From assembly GCA_051201605.1 (NCBI GenBank), contig CP179201.1:1674001-1738000 (forward strand): 64,000 bases of DNA. Reading direction: 5' to 3'. The translations under genes were made by a program, and so were the position numbers. The notes beneath the pieces were generated by a model. That model was not told the DNA's origin and made no database searches. It was given only the letters and a program-made list of their open reading frames with translations. Each line of letters begins with the position of its first letter. Within the stretch, counting starts at the first letter, position 1. Of this stretch, positions 44,807 through 53,714 are shown piece after piece. Source of the stretch: CABZJG01 sp902512685 (lineage in GTDB: Bacteria > Pseudomonadota > Alphaproteobacteria > Rhodobacterales > Rhodobacteraceae).

Positions 44807-45676
44807 TCAAAAGCAGGTTGCTAGCCATTCACAAAATGCTGTTGATGCGCGCTTCTCGGGGAGGGCGGCATTTCGTTGGACGACGTAATGTGACTGACCA
44901 TTCGCGACCGGATCACCGACGATCTTGATGGGGCGACCAACTTTAATGGCTTGCTGCGCGAACCGCTCAAACATAATGGCACATCCGTTCTCGGCTGCTG
45001 CTAATTCACAGGCAGCTACAGAGGTGTCAACGACAATGCGCGGGGAAATCTTATCTGCTGGCAGGCCATTGGCGCAAAGATAACGCGCCCAATGGTCATC
45101 AAAGCCCAAGACGTGAATCGCGTCGAGCTGTATCAGATCTGCAGGTGTCTGGATCTGTCTGGATGTTTGCAACCCGCACACGGGCACGATCCGCTCGTTC
45201 GAGAGTTTGACCATGGTTGGGTCTGATTGGGTCTGCGCTGCCAGCAAAATCTCGACATCCACGGGGTGTTTTTCCAGCTTGTTTTGCCATAGTGAAGTTT
45301 CAAATTTGATTACTGTTTGTGGATGTTCATTCTGAAAATTAGATAGTTTTGGCGACAGCCAAATAATCATCGCCGCAGAGGCGCGCACAACAATGGTGGT
45401 TTCCTGCTCTGGTCCGAAAAGCCCGCTTGTTGAAAACGTAATGTGTTCAAGCGCGTCACGCACCGAAATCAGATAAGCTTGGCCGATGTCTGTGAGCTGC
45501 AAGCTTTTGGCACGGCGAATGAATAGGTTTTGACCTAACTTGGTTTCCAAGCCTTTGATATGCTGACTGACAGCCGTTTGCGTCAGCCCCAACTCATGGC
45601 TCGCAGCTGTAAAACTCAGATGGCGGGCGGCGGCCTCAAACGTGCGCAACCAGTTCAGATTGAGGTTCTGTTTCAT
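44807..45676 (-). CDS. LysR family regulator (GcvA-like)
   Basis: 289 residues. N-terminal winged HTH (LNWLRTFEAAARHLSFTAAS followed by ELGLTQTAVSQHIKGLE) and a C-terminal substrate-binding domain of the periplasmic-binding fold (about 90-289) typical of the GcvA/AmpR subgroup (FGFDDHWARYL). It diverges from the oxygenase-hydrolase-dehydrogenase operon across 116 bp and is the obvious candidate for its control. It lies just inside the left 362-bp repeat. Confidence 0.88.
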   Translation of the reverse strand: MKQNLNLNWLRTFEAAARHLSFTAASHELGLTQTAVSQHIKGLETKLGQNLFIRRAKSLQLTDIGQAYLISVRDALEHITFSTSGLFGPEQETTIVVRASAAMIIWLSPKLSNFQNEHPQTVIKFETSLWQNKLEKHPVDVEILLAAQTQSDPTMVKLSNERIVPVCGLQTSRQIQTPADLIQLDAIHVLGFDDHWARYLCANGLPADKISPRIVVDTSVAACELAAAENGCAIMFERFAQQAIKVGRPIKIVGDPVANGQSHYVVQRNAALPEKRASTAFCEWLATCF

Positions 45677-45792
45677 CCAGCTATCATAAGTTATTTATGT
45701 TCATGGGGGCAATTAATTTCGTTTATCTTTTTCGTAGTGCTGATCTACCAAAGCGTAACGGGTCAACCTGCGCCCGAATTTCAGAGGAGAAC

Positions 45793-46662
45793 ATGATGTT
45801 AAAGACCGATCTTGGAACCCAAGCGGACATGGCCCTAAACCTTGTTGATCTTGCCCGCTTTCCGATTGCTGATCTTGATAGCGGTGAGGGTGCGGCGTTT
45901 CTAAAGGAATGTCAGGATCACATGGAGGCGCATGGCTGGTGCAATCTGGATGGCTTTATTCGCGCGGATGCATTGACCGCCCTTGAGGATGAATCCAGCA
46001 ACCTTTTACCGGGCGCCGAGGTGCTAACCATCAAGCGCAACATCTATCAAGGCGCGATTGATCCATCCTTGCCCGAAGATGATCCGCGGCGGCGCGAATA
46101 TACCCATGTCGCAACCCAATTGGCTGATGATCAGATACCGGCCGACACGCTCATTCAGCAGTTGTATCAGTCGGAAATCCTTACGGAATTTGTCCGGCGG
46201 GTACAAAAGAAGCCCGTTCTTTACCGCTGCGCTGATGAATTTCAGGCGTTGAATGTTGTCGCGCTCCACCCCGGCAGCTGGCACGCTTGGCACTATGACA
46301 CGACCGAATGCACGGTGACATTGCTTTTGAAAGCTGTGGAGAGTGGCGGCGATTTTGCGTTCCTTCCCAATTCCCGCACCGATGAGAGTGAAGACCGCGA
46401 GGCTGTGGATCGCCTGTTAGAGGGGGACATGTCGCATGCGCAAAAGTTCGATCGTGGGGCCGGTACGTTCACGCTGTTTCGCGGTGGATATTCCCTGCAT
46501 GGTGTCACCGAAGTGTTTGGCGCAACCCCAAGAATTACAGCAATTATGACCTATGATGAACATGAAGGTCGTGTCATCAGCGACGACATCAACGTGCGCA
46601 TCTATGGCAAGCGCGTCGAGAAAATTCTAAGCGACCGCAAGGCCGCATTGGCCCAAGGGTAA
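45793..46662 (+). CDS. 2-oxoglutarate/Fe(II) oxygenase, HalD/BesD-like
   Basis: About 289 residues from the tandem ATGs at 45793 (GAGGAG 4 bases upstream). The iron ligands are H167-Y-D169 in WHAWHYDTTE and H236 in GGYSLHGVTEVF, with R247 (PRITAIMTYDE) binding 2-oxoglutarate. The SLHGVTEV...PRITA...TYDEHEG ending is that of the HalD/BesD/ArpA family of amino-acid halogenases and hydroxylases; the halogenases have Gly or Ala in place of the Asp, so this one should hydroxylate. First gene of an operon with an isochorismatase-like hydrolase and a beta-hydroxyacid dehydrogenase. The substrate is unknown. Confidence 0.75.
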   Translation: MMLKTDLGTQADMALNLVDLARFPIADLDSGEGAAFLKECQDHMEAHGWCNLDGFIRADALTALEDESSNLLPGAEVLTIKRNIYQGAIDPSLPEDDPRRREYTHVATQLADDQIPADTLIQQLYQSEILTEFVRRVQKKPVLYRCADEFQALNVVALHPGSWHAWHYDTTECTVTLLLKAVESGGDFAFLPNSRTDESEDREAVDRLLEGDMSHAQKFDRGAGTFTLFRGGYSLHGVTEVFGATPRITAIMTYDEHEGRVISDDINVRIYGKRVEKILSDRKAALAQG

Positions 46663-46674
46663 AGGAAAATCACA

Positions 46675-47223
46675 ATGAACACTGCTCTTCTCGTTATTGA
46701 TGTGCAAATGGCACTCGCCCATGACGATGCTGCTGGGGCCGCGCGGTCTTGCCCGGAGGCATCGGACAATATTGGGCGTTTGCTGGCGCAGTTCCGTGCG
46801 TCTGGCGACACAATTATCCACGTCCATCATCACGGCACAGATGCGGATGACCCGTTTCACCCAGACGCACCGGGTGCTGCCGTTCAGCCGTTCGCGGCGC
46901 CTCAGGACGGTGAGCAGGTGATCATCAAGCACGCCTCCAGCGCATTTGGTGGTACCACGCTTTTGGCCGATTTGCGAAGTGCGGGCATTGAGCGGGTCAT
47001 CATCTGCGGGGCGACCGCCAACCATTGCGCTGAATCGGCGGCACGTTCCGCCAGCAGCCTTGGGTTTGATATGGTCTATGTCTCTGACGCGGTTTGGGCC
47101 TATGACGCAACTGGCCCGGATGGGGTTACCCACACGGCCGCGCAAATCCACTCGGTCACCCTTGCAAACCTTCACGGCGAATTTGGTGCGGTTCAATCGA
47201 CCGACGAAATCCTCGCAGCTTGA
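46675..47223 (+). CDS. Isochorismatase-like cysteine hydrolase
   Basis: 182-residue hydrolase with the family triad D9 (LLVIDVQ), K85 (IIKHASSAF) and C118 (GATANHCAESAAR). Members cleave C-N or C-O bonds in small amides, ureas and enol ethers; C118 with the preceding cis-peptide region points to an amidase-like role rather than true isochorismatase. It starts 12 bp after the oxygenase stop. Its stop lies 17 bp before the dehydrogenase ATG. Confidence 0.85.
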   Translation: MNTALLVIDVQMALAHDDAAGAARSCPEASDNIGRLLAQFRASGDTIIHVHHHGTDADDPFHPDAPGAAVQPFAAPQDGEQVIIKHASSAFGGTTLLADLRSAGIERVIICGATANHCAESAARSASSLGFDMVYVSDAVWAYDATGPDGVTHTAAQIHSVTLANLHGEFGAVQSTDEILAA

Positions 47224-47240
47224 ACATAAGGGACGAACAC

Positions 47241-48152
47241 ATGCGCATTGGTTTTATCGGGCTTGGCACGATGGGTGGGGTGGCCGCCCTGAACTTGATC
47301 AAGGGTGGGCATCAGCTGGCAGTTTGTGATCTGGACTCTGAGCGCGCCAAAGAGCATCTCGCACTTGGGGCGACTTGGGCTGATACGCCCGCAAATGCCG
47401 CCAAAGACGCCGACATCGTCTTTACGATGGTCTTTGGTCCAAAGCAGATCGAACAGGTGGTGCGGGGTCCATACGGGCTCCTGTCGGCGATGGGCCCGGG
47501 CCAGATTTGGGTCGATATGACAACCAACCAGCCGACCCTGGCACGTGCGCTTAGCCGCGAATTGGCAGCCAAGGGCGTCCAGCCAGTCGACGCACCGGTG
47601 ACAGGTGCTGTTGATGGAGCGCGCAATGGGAACATGACCCAGTTTGCCGGCGGCGATGAGGACACGATTGAGCGCATCCGCCCAGTTATGGAACTGATGG
47701 GACCCATGCATTACATGGGGCAAAGCGGCAGCGGATCGATCACCAAGCTGGCGAGCAACCAGCTCTGGGCTATTCACGCCACAGCGATGGGTGAAGCACT
47801 GGTCATGGCCGTAAAGTCCGGCGTAGAATTGCCCCGCGCATGGGACGCCCTGAAAATCGGGGCCAGCGAAAGCTGGTGCATGCACCATGATGCCCCTTCG
47901 GTCTTTGCCGGGCACTACGATCCGTCCTTCACGCTCGACCTGTGCCAGAAAGATTTGGGGCTGATTGTCGAGGCTTGTGATGATGCGGGAACACCAGCCC
48001 CCGCAACACGTCTGGTCTGCGCGCAATTTGAGAAAGCGCTCCAAACTTACGGCGGCGAAAAAGGCGAGCTGCATGTGGTCAAGCTGGAAGAAGATGCCGC
48101 GGGAGTGTCACTGCGTATGGAAGGAGACTGGGTGCCCCATTGGGAGAAGTAG
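47241..48152 (+). CDS. NAD(P)-dependent beta-hydroxyacid dehydrogenase
   Basis: About 303 residues of the 3-hydroxyisobutyrate / tartronate semialdehyde reductase family. The Rossmann loop GFIGLGTMGGVAALNLI, the substrate loop VDAPVTGAVDGARNG and the catalytic Lys in GSGSITKLASNQL are all visible. The ATG at 47241 with AAGGGACG upstream is preferred over the longer frame at 47220. Third gene of the operon: oxygenation, hydrolysis, then oxidation or reduction of a hydroxyacid would make a plausible route for an amide-containing compound, which is inference. Confidence 0.85.
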   Translation: MRIGFIGLGTMGGVAALNLIKGGHQLAVCDLDSERAKEHLALGATWADTPANAAKDADIVFTMVFGPKQIEQVVRGPYGLLSAMGPGQIWVDMTTNQPTLARALSRELAAKGVQPVDAPVTGAVDGARNGNMTQFAGGDEDTIERIRPVMELMGPMHYMGQSGSGSITKLASNQLWAIHATAMGEALVMAVKSGVELPRAWDALKIGASESWCMHHDAPSVFAGHYDPSFTLDLCQKDLGLIVEACDDAGTPAPATRLVCAQFEKALQTYGGEKGELHVVKLEEDAAGVSLRMEGDWVPHWEK

Positions 48153-48460
48153 TGAGCGAGGATCCCTTTGGGCGTTCTTCCAAGACTCAGGATCAGACAT
48201 TGGCGCAGATGCAGCGAATTCTCACATTGTCCGCAGAGCTGACCTTTGTATAGCGCCCAGCGAACGGCAGCTCTGCGGACATTGCCGACCTTGGATTTTT
48301 GCACTTTGCTGACGCAGCATTGGCTCGCACCTGCGGCAAAGTTCTCGCTGTTATTTAGCGTGCATCGCCAGAGCGGTCGTTGAAAGCCGGTCTGAGCCGC
48401 GAAATCCATACCACCCTTTCAATGCCGTAGGCTTTGGCAATCGAGACGCGGGTTTTGCGG
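48153..48460. other. Non-coding filler between two convergent operons
   Basis: About 300 bp. A minus-strand frame across 48047-48409 overlaps the dehydrogenase and looks spurious. The part at 48250-48275 (GCGCCCAGCGAACGGCAGC) resembles filler at 31098-31115, probably a dispersed non-coding remnant. No terminator is clear. Confidence 0.4.
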
Positions 48461-49756
48461 CTATTCGATGCCGATCCGATTCACGCCCTGGCTTATCAGG
48501 GCCGTCACCAGAGCATCTGTGTTGACAGACTGAACCCGGGTTCCCTCGGCAAGGGCCAAACCTGCCGCCGTCCCGGTTGCTTGCCCCATCGCCATGCATT
48601 GGGGCATCCCCCGCACAGAAGCAAAGGCCCTGAGGTCGGCGGATATGATACGTCCGGCAAACATCAGGTTTTCAATCTCGGTAGGGAGGAGCGCGCGGAA
48701 TGGGATCGTGTAATAGCTGCCGCTTTCGATTGCGGCCTTGTGGGTCATGTCATCGTCCGAACGCATCACATCATCAATGGGGTTGTCGCAGGCCACGATG
48801 CCGTCGGCGAACTTCGTGCCCGCTGCAAGGTCTTGGCCAGTGACACGATAGACCCCTTCCAGTTTACGCGTTTCGCGCACCCCCACTGTCGGCGAAAGCA
48901 TCGTCATATAGGCGTTCTCGAACCCCGGAACATCGGTTTGCAGGAAGCGCGACAACTGGTGGCATCTGCGACGTCCTTCCTGGGTTCCTGCCGATACCGC
49001 AAAAGGGTTGGTGCCATCCACGCCCCGGACATGGACCGAGTTGCAGAAAACGCATCCTCGGTGGAAACCCTTCATCAAATAGAGTTTGGCCAGATCGGGA
49101 TGCAGACGGCCCTCGCGAATGCCGACGGCGGCGTATTTCTGAAAATAGGGGTCATCCTCTGCAAATGCCCGGTCCCAATCAACACCAACCATGAAAAATG
49201 AAATCGTGACGGCCATCATGTTGCCGCCCTTGTCGCCAACAACATAAGGAACACCGGCCTTCGCCGAGATGTCAGCATCGCCGGAACAGTCGATGACGAT
49301 CTTGGGGCTGAACGTGAACGGGCCGTTGCGATCAAAACACTCAACGGCTGTGATACGCGCGCCATTCATGACGGGATTCACGGCCGTGGCGTTGAGACGG
49401 ATTGTGACCCCGGCCTCCTCCAGCATGTCAAACATGGTCAGTGTCGCGATGTCATGGTCATAGATGATTTCAGGTCCGAAATTCTCCAGCGTGCAGGGGC
49501 GCTTTTCCGCGGCAGGCGGGTCGATCGCCTCCAACCGCTTGGTCAGTTCTTCGAATACGCCACCGATGATTTCATCAACCGGATACCCGCCACCCCAAGG
49601 CATGCCAGGGCAAAAGGCCATAACGCCGCCGATCTTGCTGGTGGCCTCAAGGAGTGTTACCTGCAAGCCTTGCCTGCCAGCCGCAAGGGCTGCGCCAAAT
49701 CCTGCGGTCCCGCCACCAATCACGAGAACATCCGTTTGATTTTGCTCTTGGGTCAT
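48461..49756 (-). CDS. FAD-dependent oxidoreductase (pfam12831-type)
   Basis: About 431 residues. The N-terminal dinucleotide-binding loop DVLVIGGGTAGFGAALAAGR is followed by KIGGVMAFCPGMPWGGG and IVIDCSGDADISAKAG, typical for the FAD_oxidored family; the C-terminal FAGRIISADLRAFASVRG and CMAMGQATGTAAGLAL close the FAD site. The ATG at 49756 overlaps the stop of the truncated glycerate kinase frame (ATGA). Substrate unknown; relatives act on hydroxyacids or related metabolites. Its place at the end of the LacI operon, where the kinase should continue, suggests it was joined by recombination. Confidence 0.8.
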   Translation of the reverse strand: MTQEQNQTDVLVIGGGTAGFGAALAAGRQGLQVTLLEATSKIGGVMAFCPGMPWGGGYPVDEIIGGVFEELTKRLEAIDPPAAEKRPCTLENFGPEIIYDHDIATLTMFDMLEEAGVTIRLNATAVNPVMNGARITAVECFDRNGPFTFSPKIVIDCSGDADISAKAGVPYVVGDKGGNMMAVTISFFMVGVDWDRAFAEDDPYFQKYAAVGIREGRLHPDLAKLYLMKGFHRGCVFCNSVHVRGVDGTNPFAVSAGTQEGRRRCHQLSRFLQTDVPGFENAYMTMLSPTVGVRETRKLEGVYRVTGQDLAAGTKFADGIVACDNPIDDVMRSDDDMTHKAAIESGSYYTIPFRALLPTEIENLMFAGRIISADLRAFASVRGMPQCMAMGQATGTAAGLALAEGTRVQSVNTDALVTALISQGVNRIGIE

Positions 49757-49944
49757 TGCAGTTCTCTCAGTCTGATTTTTTGCATCGCACGCCAAAACTG
49801 CGAATATTTCAGCAGTGTCAACAGCGATCGGCCCTTCGGGAGCCGGGGGAGGTGATCGGGAATTGATTTCATCGGGTCGACCGCTGCTACGGCTTGGAGA
49901 AACAAGTCGCTCAGAAAGGCCCGCGGGTCCGAAATGCGGTTTGA
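49753..49944 (-). pseudogene. N-terminal fragment of a glycerate 2-kinase (MOFRL type)
   Basis: About 63 residues. The beginning (SDPRAFLSDLFLQAVAAVDP and IPDHLPRLPKGRSLL) matches the start of MOFRL/TtuD glycerate kinases, after which similarity stops at about residue 45 and an unrelated tail follows. The normal protein has over 400 residues. The frame ends with TGA overlapping the ATG of the FAD oxidoreductase. It begins 16 bp after the 2-hydroxyacid dehydrogenase, exactly where a kinase for glycerate would be expected. Confidence 0.75.
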
Positions 49945-49960
49945 CATGTCCAAGGTTCTG

Positions 49961-50959
49961 TCACTCCTTTTTCGGAGAGGAAGCTCGGGAAGGCGACACG
50001 ACTTGGTTTGGCAGCGCCGAGCCTTCGAAAAAAGCGTCTAGATTATCCACCGCAAGCATACCCATAGCGGTCCGCACCTCTTGTGTGGCCGAGCCGATAT
50101 GCGGCAGGAGCGTCACGTTGGTCATCCTTCGCAGCTCTTCGGGAACGGCTGGCTCGTCCGCGAACACGTCAAGACCTGCGCCGGCTATTCGGCCCTGTGC
50201 AAGAGCGCGGACAAGCGCATCCTGATCGACACTATCCCCGCGGGCCGTGTTGACCAGATACGCCGTCGGCTTCATGGCGGCAATGTGGGCTGCTGTAACC
50301 AACGGGGCCGCGCCCCCGCCGGGCACGTGGATCGAAACCACGTCTGCCGCAGACATCACGTCCTTGATGGTGTCTAGCCGCTCCGCTTCAAACCCCAGAT
50401 CATTGGGTTCAGAGCGATTGAAAAACACCACCTTCATACCGAACCCCAATGCCGCGCGGCGCGCCGTGGCCTGCCCAATGCGGCCCATGCCAATTATCCC
50501 CAGCACCTTACCCTGAATGCTTGAGCCGAGCCCTTCGATAATCGAAAACCCGCTCCAGCGGTTGTCGCGGAGTTTTCGTTCGGCGGCATAGGCGCCGCGC
50601 GTTGCTGCAAGGATCAGCAGCATCGCGATATCCGCCGTCGCGTCGGTCAGGACGTCGGGCGTGTTTGACACGGCGATGCCCTGGGTGCGCGCGGTCTCGA
50701 TATCGATATTGCTGTAACCCACACCGACATTGGCAATCATTCTGACGCGGCTTTGCGAGGTTCCCAAAATCTCTGCATCCAGCCGGTCGCTCACCGTTGG
50801 CACCAGCGCGTCAAACGACCGCATGGCCGCTGACAAGTTGGCGTCACTCATCGGGGTGTCGGATAGGTTGAACTGAACATCGTAGGATCCGGCAAGACGC
50901 GCCTCAACGACATCGGGCAGTTTCCTGGTCACCAGAATACGTGGTTTTGTCATAGCCAA
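49961..50959 (-). CDS. D-isomer-specific 2-hydroxyacid dehydrogenase
   Basis: 332 residues, glyoxylate/hydroxypyruvate reductase-like. The NAD loop GKVLGIIGMGRIGQATARRA, the catalytic Arg in LVNTARGDSVDQDAL, the Glu in FADEPAVPEEL and the His in VTLLPHIGSATQ form the standard active site. The neighbouring kinase fragment suggests that glycerate (from hydroxypyruvate or glyoxylate-derived carbon) was the product handed on. It lies 3 bp after the RraA gene in the LacI operon. Confidence 0.9.
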   Translation of the reverse strand: MAMTKPRILVTRKLPDVVEARLAGSYDVQFNLSDTPMSDANLSAAMRSFDALVPTVSDRLDAEILGTSQSRVRMIANVGVGYSNIDIETARTQGIAVSNTPDVLTDATADIAMLLILAATRGAYAAERKLRDNRWSGFSIIEGLGSSIQGKVLGIIGMGRIGQATARRAALGFGMKVVFFNRSEPNDLGFEAERLDTIKDVMSAADVVSIHVPGGGAAPLVTAAHIAAMKPTAYLVNTARGDSVDQDALVRALAQGRIAGAGLDVFADEPAVPEELRRMTNVTLLPHIGSATQEVRTAMGMLAVDNLDAFFEGSALPNQVVSPSRASSPKKE

Positions 50960-50962
50960 CCC

Positions 50963-51673
50963 TCAGGTCCTTGCCGCTTCGAACTTGGCCCAGGCTTGTT
51001 CAAGCTTGTCGATGTCAAAGCCCGGTTCGCGGGCAGGAACCAGTACTATGGATTCGCTGGCAAAAACGGTTTCGATGGCTTGTTTGAGGTCCGGAATAAC
51101 GTCGCTTGGAATGACGAGAGCACCATGCCTGTCCGCATGTATCAACTCGTCCTGTGCTACCCGCATCCCCATGATGTTCACGGGTGTGGCGATCTCGACC
51201 ACATGGACAAACCCGTGGCTCGGACCGATTGAGCCCGCCAAAACCGGGAAGCCTTCGTCGATCACGTCCAGATCGCGCATCACCCCATTGGTCACGGCGC
51301 CGGCCATCCCGAGCCCCTTATGCACTGCCACATGAACCTCGCCCCACCAACCGGCGATACAGTTGGGGAAATCCACATCTTCGATGACCGCGGCGGTCGG
51401 TCCACAGCCCCCGGCCATCGAACGGAAATAACTCATTCGCCGGGCCCGGATCACATCGGCCGGCTCATTGGGGGGCGTGAGGCCGGAAATCTTCGCCGTT
51501 CGGGCAAAGCCTACAGTGGCCGGATCGCTGGGTTTGGAATGCTCCATAGTGCCTCGGGTGAACCGATTGAAGCCGCGCTTTCCTTGCGCCACTTCGATTG
51601 CGTTGCAAACCGTTGGCGTATCGACCTGCCGCAGCAGGTCAAGAAGATCGTCGGGGATCACATTCTCAGCCAT
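50963..51673 (-). CDS. RraA family protein (aldolase/decarboxylase-like)
   Basis: 236 residues. The RraA/DlpA fold is seen in DLLRQVDTPTVCNAIEVA, the metal/substrate region AGAVTNGVMRDLDVIDEGFPV and VAQDELIHADRHGALVIP. Non-E. coli members are commonly metal-dependent 4-hydroxy-4-methyl-2-oxoglutarate/4-carboxy-4-hydroxy-2-oxoadipate aldolases or oxaloacetate decarboxylases; the Gly-x-x-x-(R)DLDV...D ligands fit. RNase E regulation is unlikely given the catabolic operon. 123 bp separate it from the cupin gene upstream. Confidence 0.82.
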   Translation of the reverse strand: MAENVIPDDLLDLLRQVDTPTVCNAIEVAQGKRGFNRFTRGTMEHSKPSDPATVGFARTAKISGLTPPNEPADVIRARRMSYFRSMAGGCGPTAAVIEDVDFPNCIAGWWGEVHVAVHKGLGMAGAVTNGVMRDLDVIDEGFPVLAGSIGPSHGFVHVVEIATPVNIMGMRVAQDELIHADRHGALVIPSDVIPDLKQAIETVFASESIVLVPAREPGFDIDKLEQAWAKFEAART

Positions 51674-51796
51674 GTTTCTAATATCCTGTTTATGAGTTTG
51701 GGTTGTTTCAGCGTCGGCAAATGACCGACCGCCTGAATGCTGGAATTGAACATCTTGGGTGTCATTCGTGAGAATGCCCTTGAAGTCGTGTGTTGG

Positions 51797-52756
51797 TTAT
51801 TCGACGCATGTCGCCCCTGCGGGGTCGCTTGTGCGTCGCACGCGGTACATGCTTGCTTCGCCCGTTACCGAGGGTTCCAATTGGCGCGACACTCCTTCTG
51901 GCACCAAACAGGTATCGCCGGGGTTCAACGTTGCCGTTCCGCCCTCCCACCCAAGCCGCCAATGACCGCGAACCGGCATCAAGACCTCGGGTACGTCATG
52001 GCTGTAACGTTCGGCGGAAATCGAACCGCGGGTGATGAAATCGGCTTCAAAGCCGGGGCGATCCCGCAACTCTGCGTCCGGTCCGATCACCTTTGCGGGC
52101 TGCCGGTCGGCCAACGCCATGAGGTCCCAGTAGCGGGCAACATGGTTGGGAAGCACATCCGCCGTCGTCGGTTCTGCTCGCTTGGCAAGCTCAACGTCTG
52201 ACATCAACGGCATACGCGAGACATTGTGCGGCAGGCTCTCGCCTTTCTTGGTGTCATAGAGAACGCCGTTTTCGCACAGCAGAAGTCCATGATCTGCGGC
52301 TTCCTCGATCACCTGTGGCGCCCAGTGGACACCGCCGCCCGCGTCGTCACCACCCAGCAAGGCCATGATCATTCCGTAGTCTGTGCCGATGTTCTCAAAA
52401 CCACGGAACACCCCGGGGGGGATATTGAAAATGTCACCCTCGTCCAGTACAACCTCACCGGCATCGCCCCACCTTCCCCAGAAGAACCTCCAGCGCCCCT
52501 TGAGCACGAAGAAGGCCTCCGCCGTATTATGGTCATGCAGGGAGTTTCGGCATTTCGGAGGCTGACCGGCGGCGCCGATGTTGAAGCCTGGAGTTTGGCG
52601 GATGTGAACATGCTGATCAGGGCTTTCTGAAACTCCACCGCCGATGATCGTGAAGTTTTCTTTCTGGTCCGAGCCTGGCGTATGGGCATCGATGAAGGCG
52701 GTCTTGCATGGTTGCAGGTCGCCGTAGCGAACAATTTCAATTCGGTCTTGTGTCAT
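51797..52756 (-). CDS. Two-domain cupin protein
   Basis: About 319 residues from the ATG at 52756 (MTQDRIEIVRYGDLQP); the longer frame is not supported. The first cupin holds the metal-type motif HDHNTAEAFFVLKGRWRFF (about 103-121) and a later EGDIFNIPPGVFRGFEN; the second (about 225-310) has VPEVLMPVRGHWRL and PGDTCLVPEGVSRQLE but weaker metal ligands. Gentisate-dioxygenase-like bicupins share this plan; the reaction here is not known. It follows the SnoaL-like gene by 1 bp. Confidence 0.75.
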   Translation of the reverse strand: MTQDRIEIVRYGDLQPCKTAFIDAHTPGSDQKENFTIIGGGVSESPDQHVHIRQTPGFNIGAAGQPPKCRNSLHDHNTAEAFFVLKGRWRFFWGRWGDAGEVVLDEGDIFNIPPGVFRGFENIGTDYGMIMALLGGDDAGGGVHWAPQVIEEAADHGLLLCENGVLYDTKKGESLPHNVSRMPLMSDVELAKRAEPTTADVLPNHVARYWDLMALADRQPAKVIGPDAELRDRPGFEADFITRGSISAERYSHDVPEVLMPVRGHWRLGWEGGTATLNPGDTCLVPEGVSRQLEPSVTGEASMYRVRRTSDPAGATCVE

Positions 52757-52757
52757 C

Positions 52758-53714
52758 TCAGGACTCCGTTTGAAGCAATATCTGCTTCCAGATTGCGATG
52801 TCGTCGAACAGGGTGAACTCTCGGCGCAGGCCACGGGGGCCAAACTCTACGTGACTGACACCCATGATGTGAACGTCGACGCCAGTGGGAGGGCCGAAAC
52901 GGCCCCAGCCATCATGCCGCCCGGTAAGAGACCAGCGAATGGCGCTGCGCGGGCATTGCAGCGGGTCAAGGCGGCCGATCTGGTGATCAATCCTGAACTC
53001 CGCAGACGGGAAGGCGCTGCGCAATTCGATCCAGAAATTGTCTACCGCCGCCCAGCCGTGGACCTCCTGACCACCGGGCAGTGAGAGGTGACAAGCCCGA
53101 TCATATTGCTCGGTTACGGCTGAAAAATCGGCTTTCATCAGACGACCCAAAATCGAAGCGTGGCGCTCACCCCATTCGTTGTCGTTGCCAGCGGCGGTAT
53201 ATGGGCCGGGGGTATCGCTGGCCGGGGTCAACGGCATTTTTTCGTCACCCGCCGCAATCGAGGCCCGTGCGGCTTCCTCGGCGTTTATGCCCAACTGCAG
53301 CGCGATTGCTGCATTGTCACGGATCAGCCATTCGTCCCAGACACGGTTTTCGTGACAGAACGTGTCGGCAATCGTTCTAAAGATGACCCGCCGTCCAGTC
53401 GCTGGCCCAAAGGCGCCGCCCCGATGCGTCGCGGTCGACAAAATGCGATGAGACGATAAAAATCCGACAACCTCATCACCGCTCCAAATTACGTCCTCGC
53501 CCAACAGCTGCCGATCAGGAAACTCTGACAGTGTTGCCATTGTGTTGGCTTTACCGGCGTCGTTCCCACGGCTGATCCCGGCTGGCGTTCTAACCAAGAG
53601 ATCATCGGCGTAGTGCCAGTCGAGCGCCGCAATATCGCGGCCCTCCCATATCTGGGCCGTACACTTCAGAATGTAGTCCGGCAGGTCAGCGTAATGTTTT
53701 TCAAAGCCCTTCAT
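52758..53714 (-). CDS. Two-domain SnoaL/NTF2-like protein
   Basis: About 318 residues with two NTF2-like folds in tandem (about 10-140 and 180-315), as seen in polyketide-cyclase/ester-cyclase proteins: QIWEGRDIAALDWHYADDLL and later SFPSAEF-like SAFPSAEFRIDHQIGR. NTF2-like proteins bind or isomerise small hydrophobic acids. The ATG at 53714 lies inside the last codons of lacI (14-bp overlap), so the two are coupled. Substrate unknown. Confidence 0.7.
   Translation of the reverse strand: MKGFEKHYADLPDYILKCTAQIWEGRDIAALDWHYADDLLVRTPAGISRGNDAGKANTMATLSEFPDRQLLGEDVIWSGDEVVGFLSSHRILSTATHRGGAFGPATGRRVIFRTIADTFCHENRVWDEWLIRDNAAIALQLGINAEEAARASIAAGDEKMPLTPASDTPGPYTAAGNDNEWGERHASILGRLMKADFSAVTEQYDRACHLSLPGGQEVHGWAAVDNFWIELRSAFPSAEFRIDHQIGRLDPLQCPRSAIRWSLTGRHDGWGRFGPPTGVDVHIMGVSHVEFGPRGLRREFTLFDDIAIWKQILLQTES

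Noticed and set aside
48047..48409. Minus-strand ORF of 120 codons
   Set aside because: Overlaps the dehydrogenase 3' end and runs through non-coding filler; no start site or family support.
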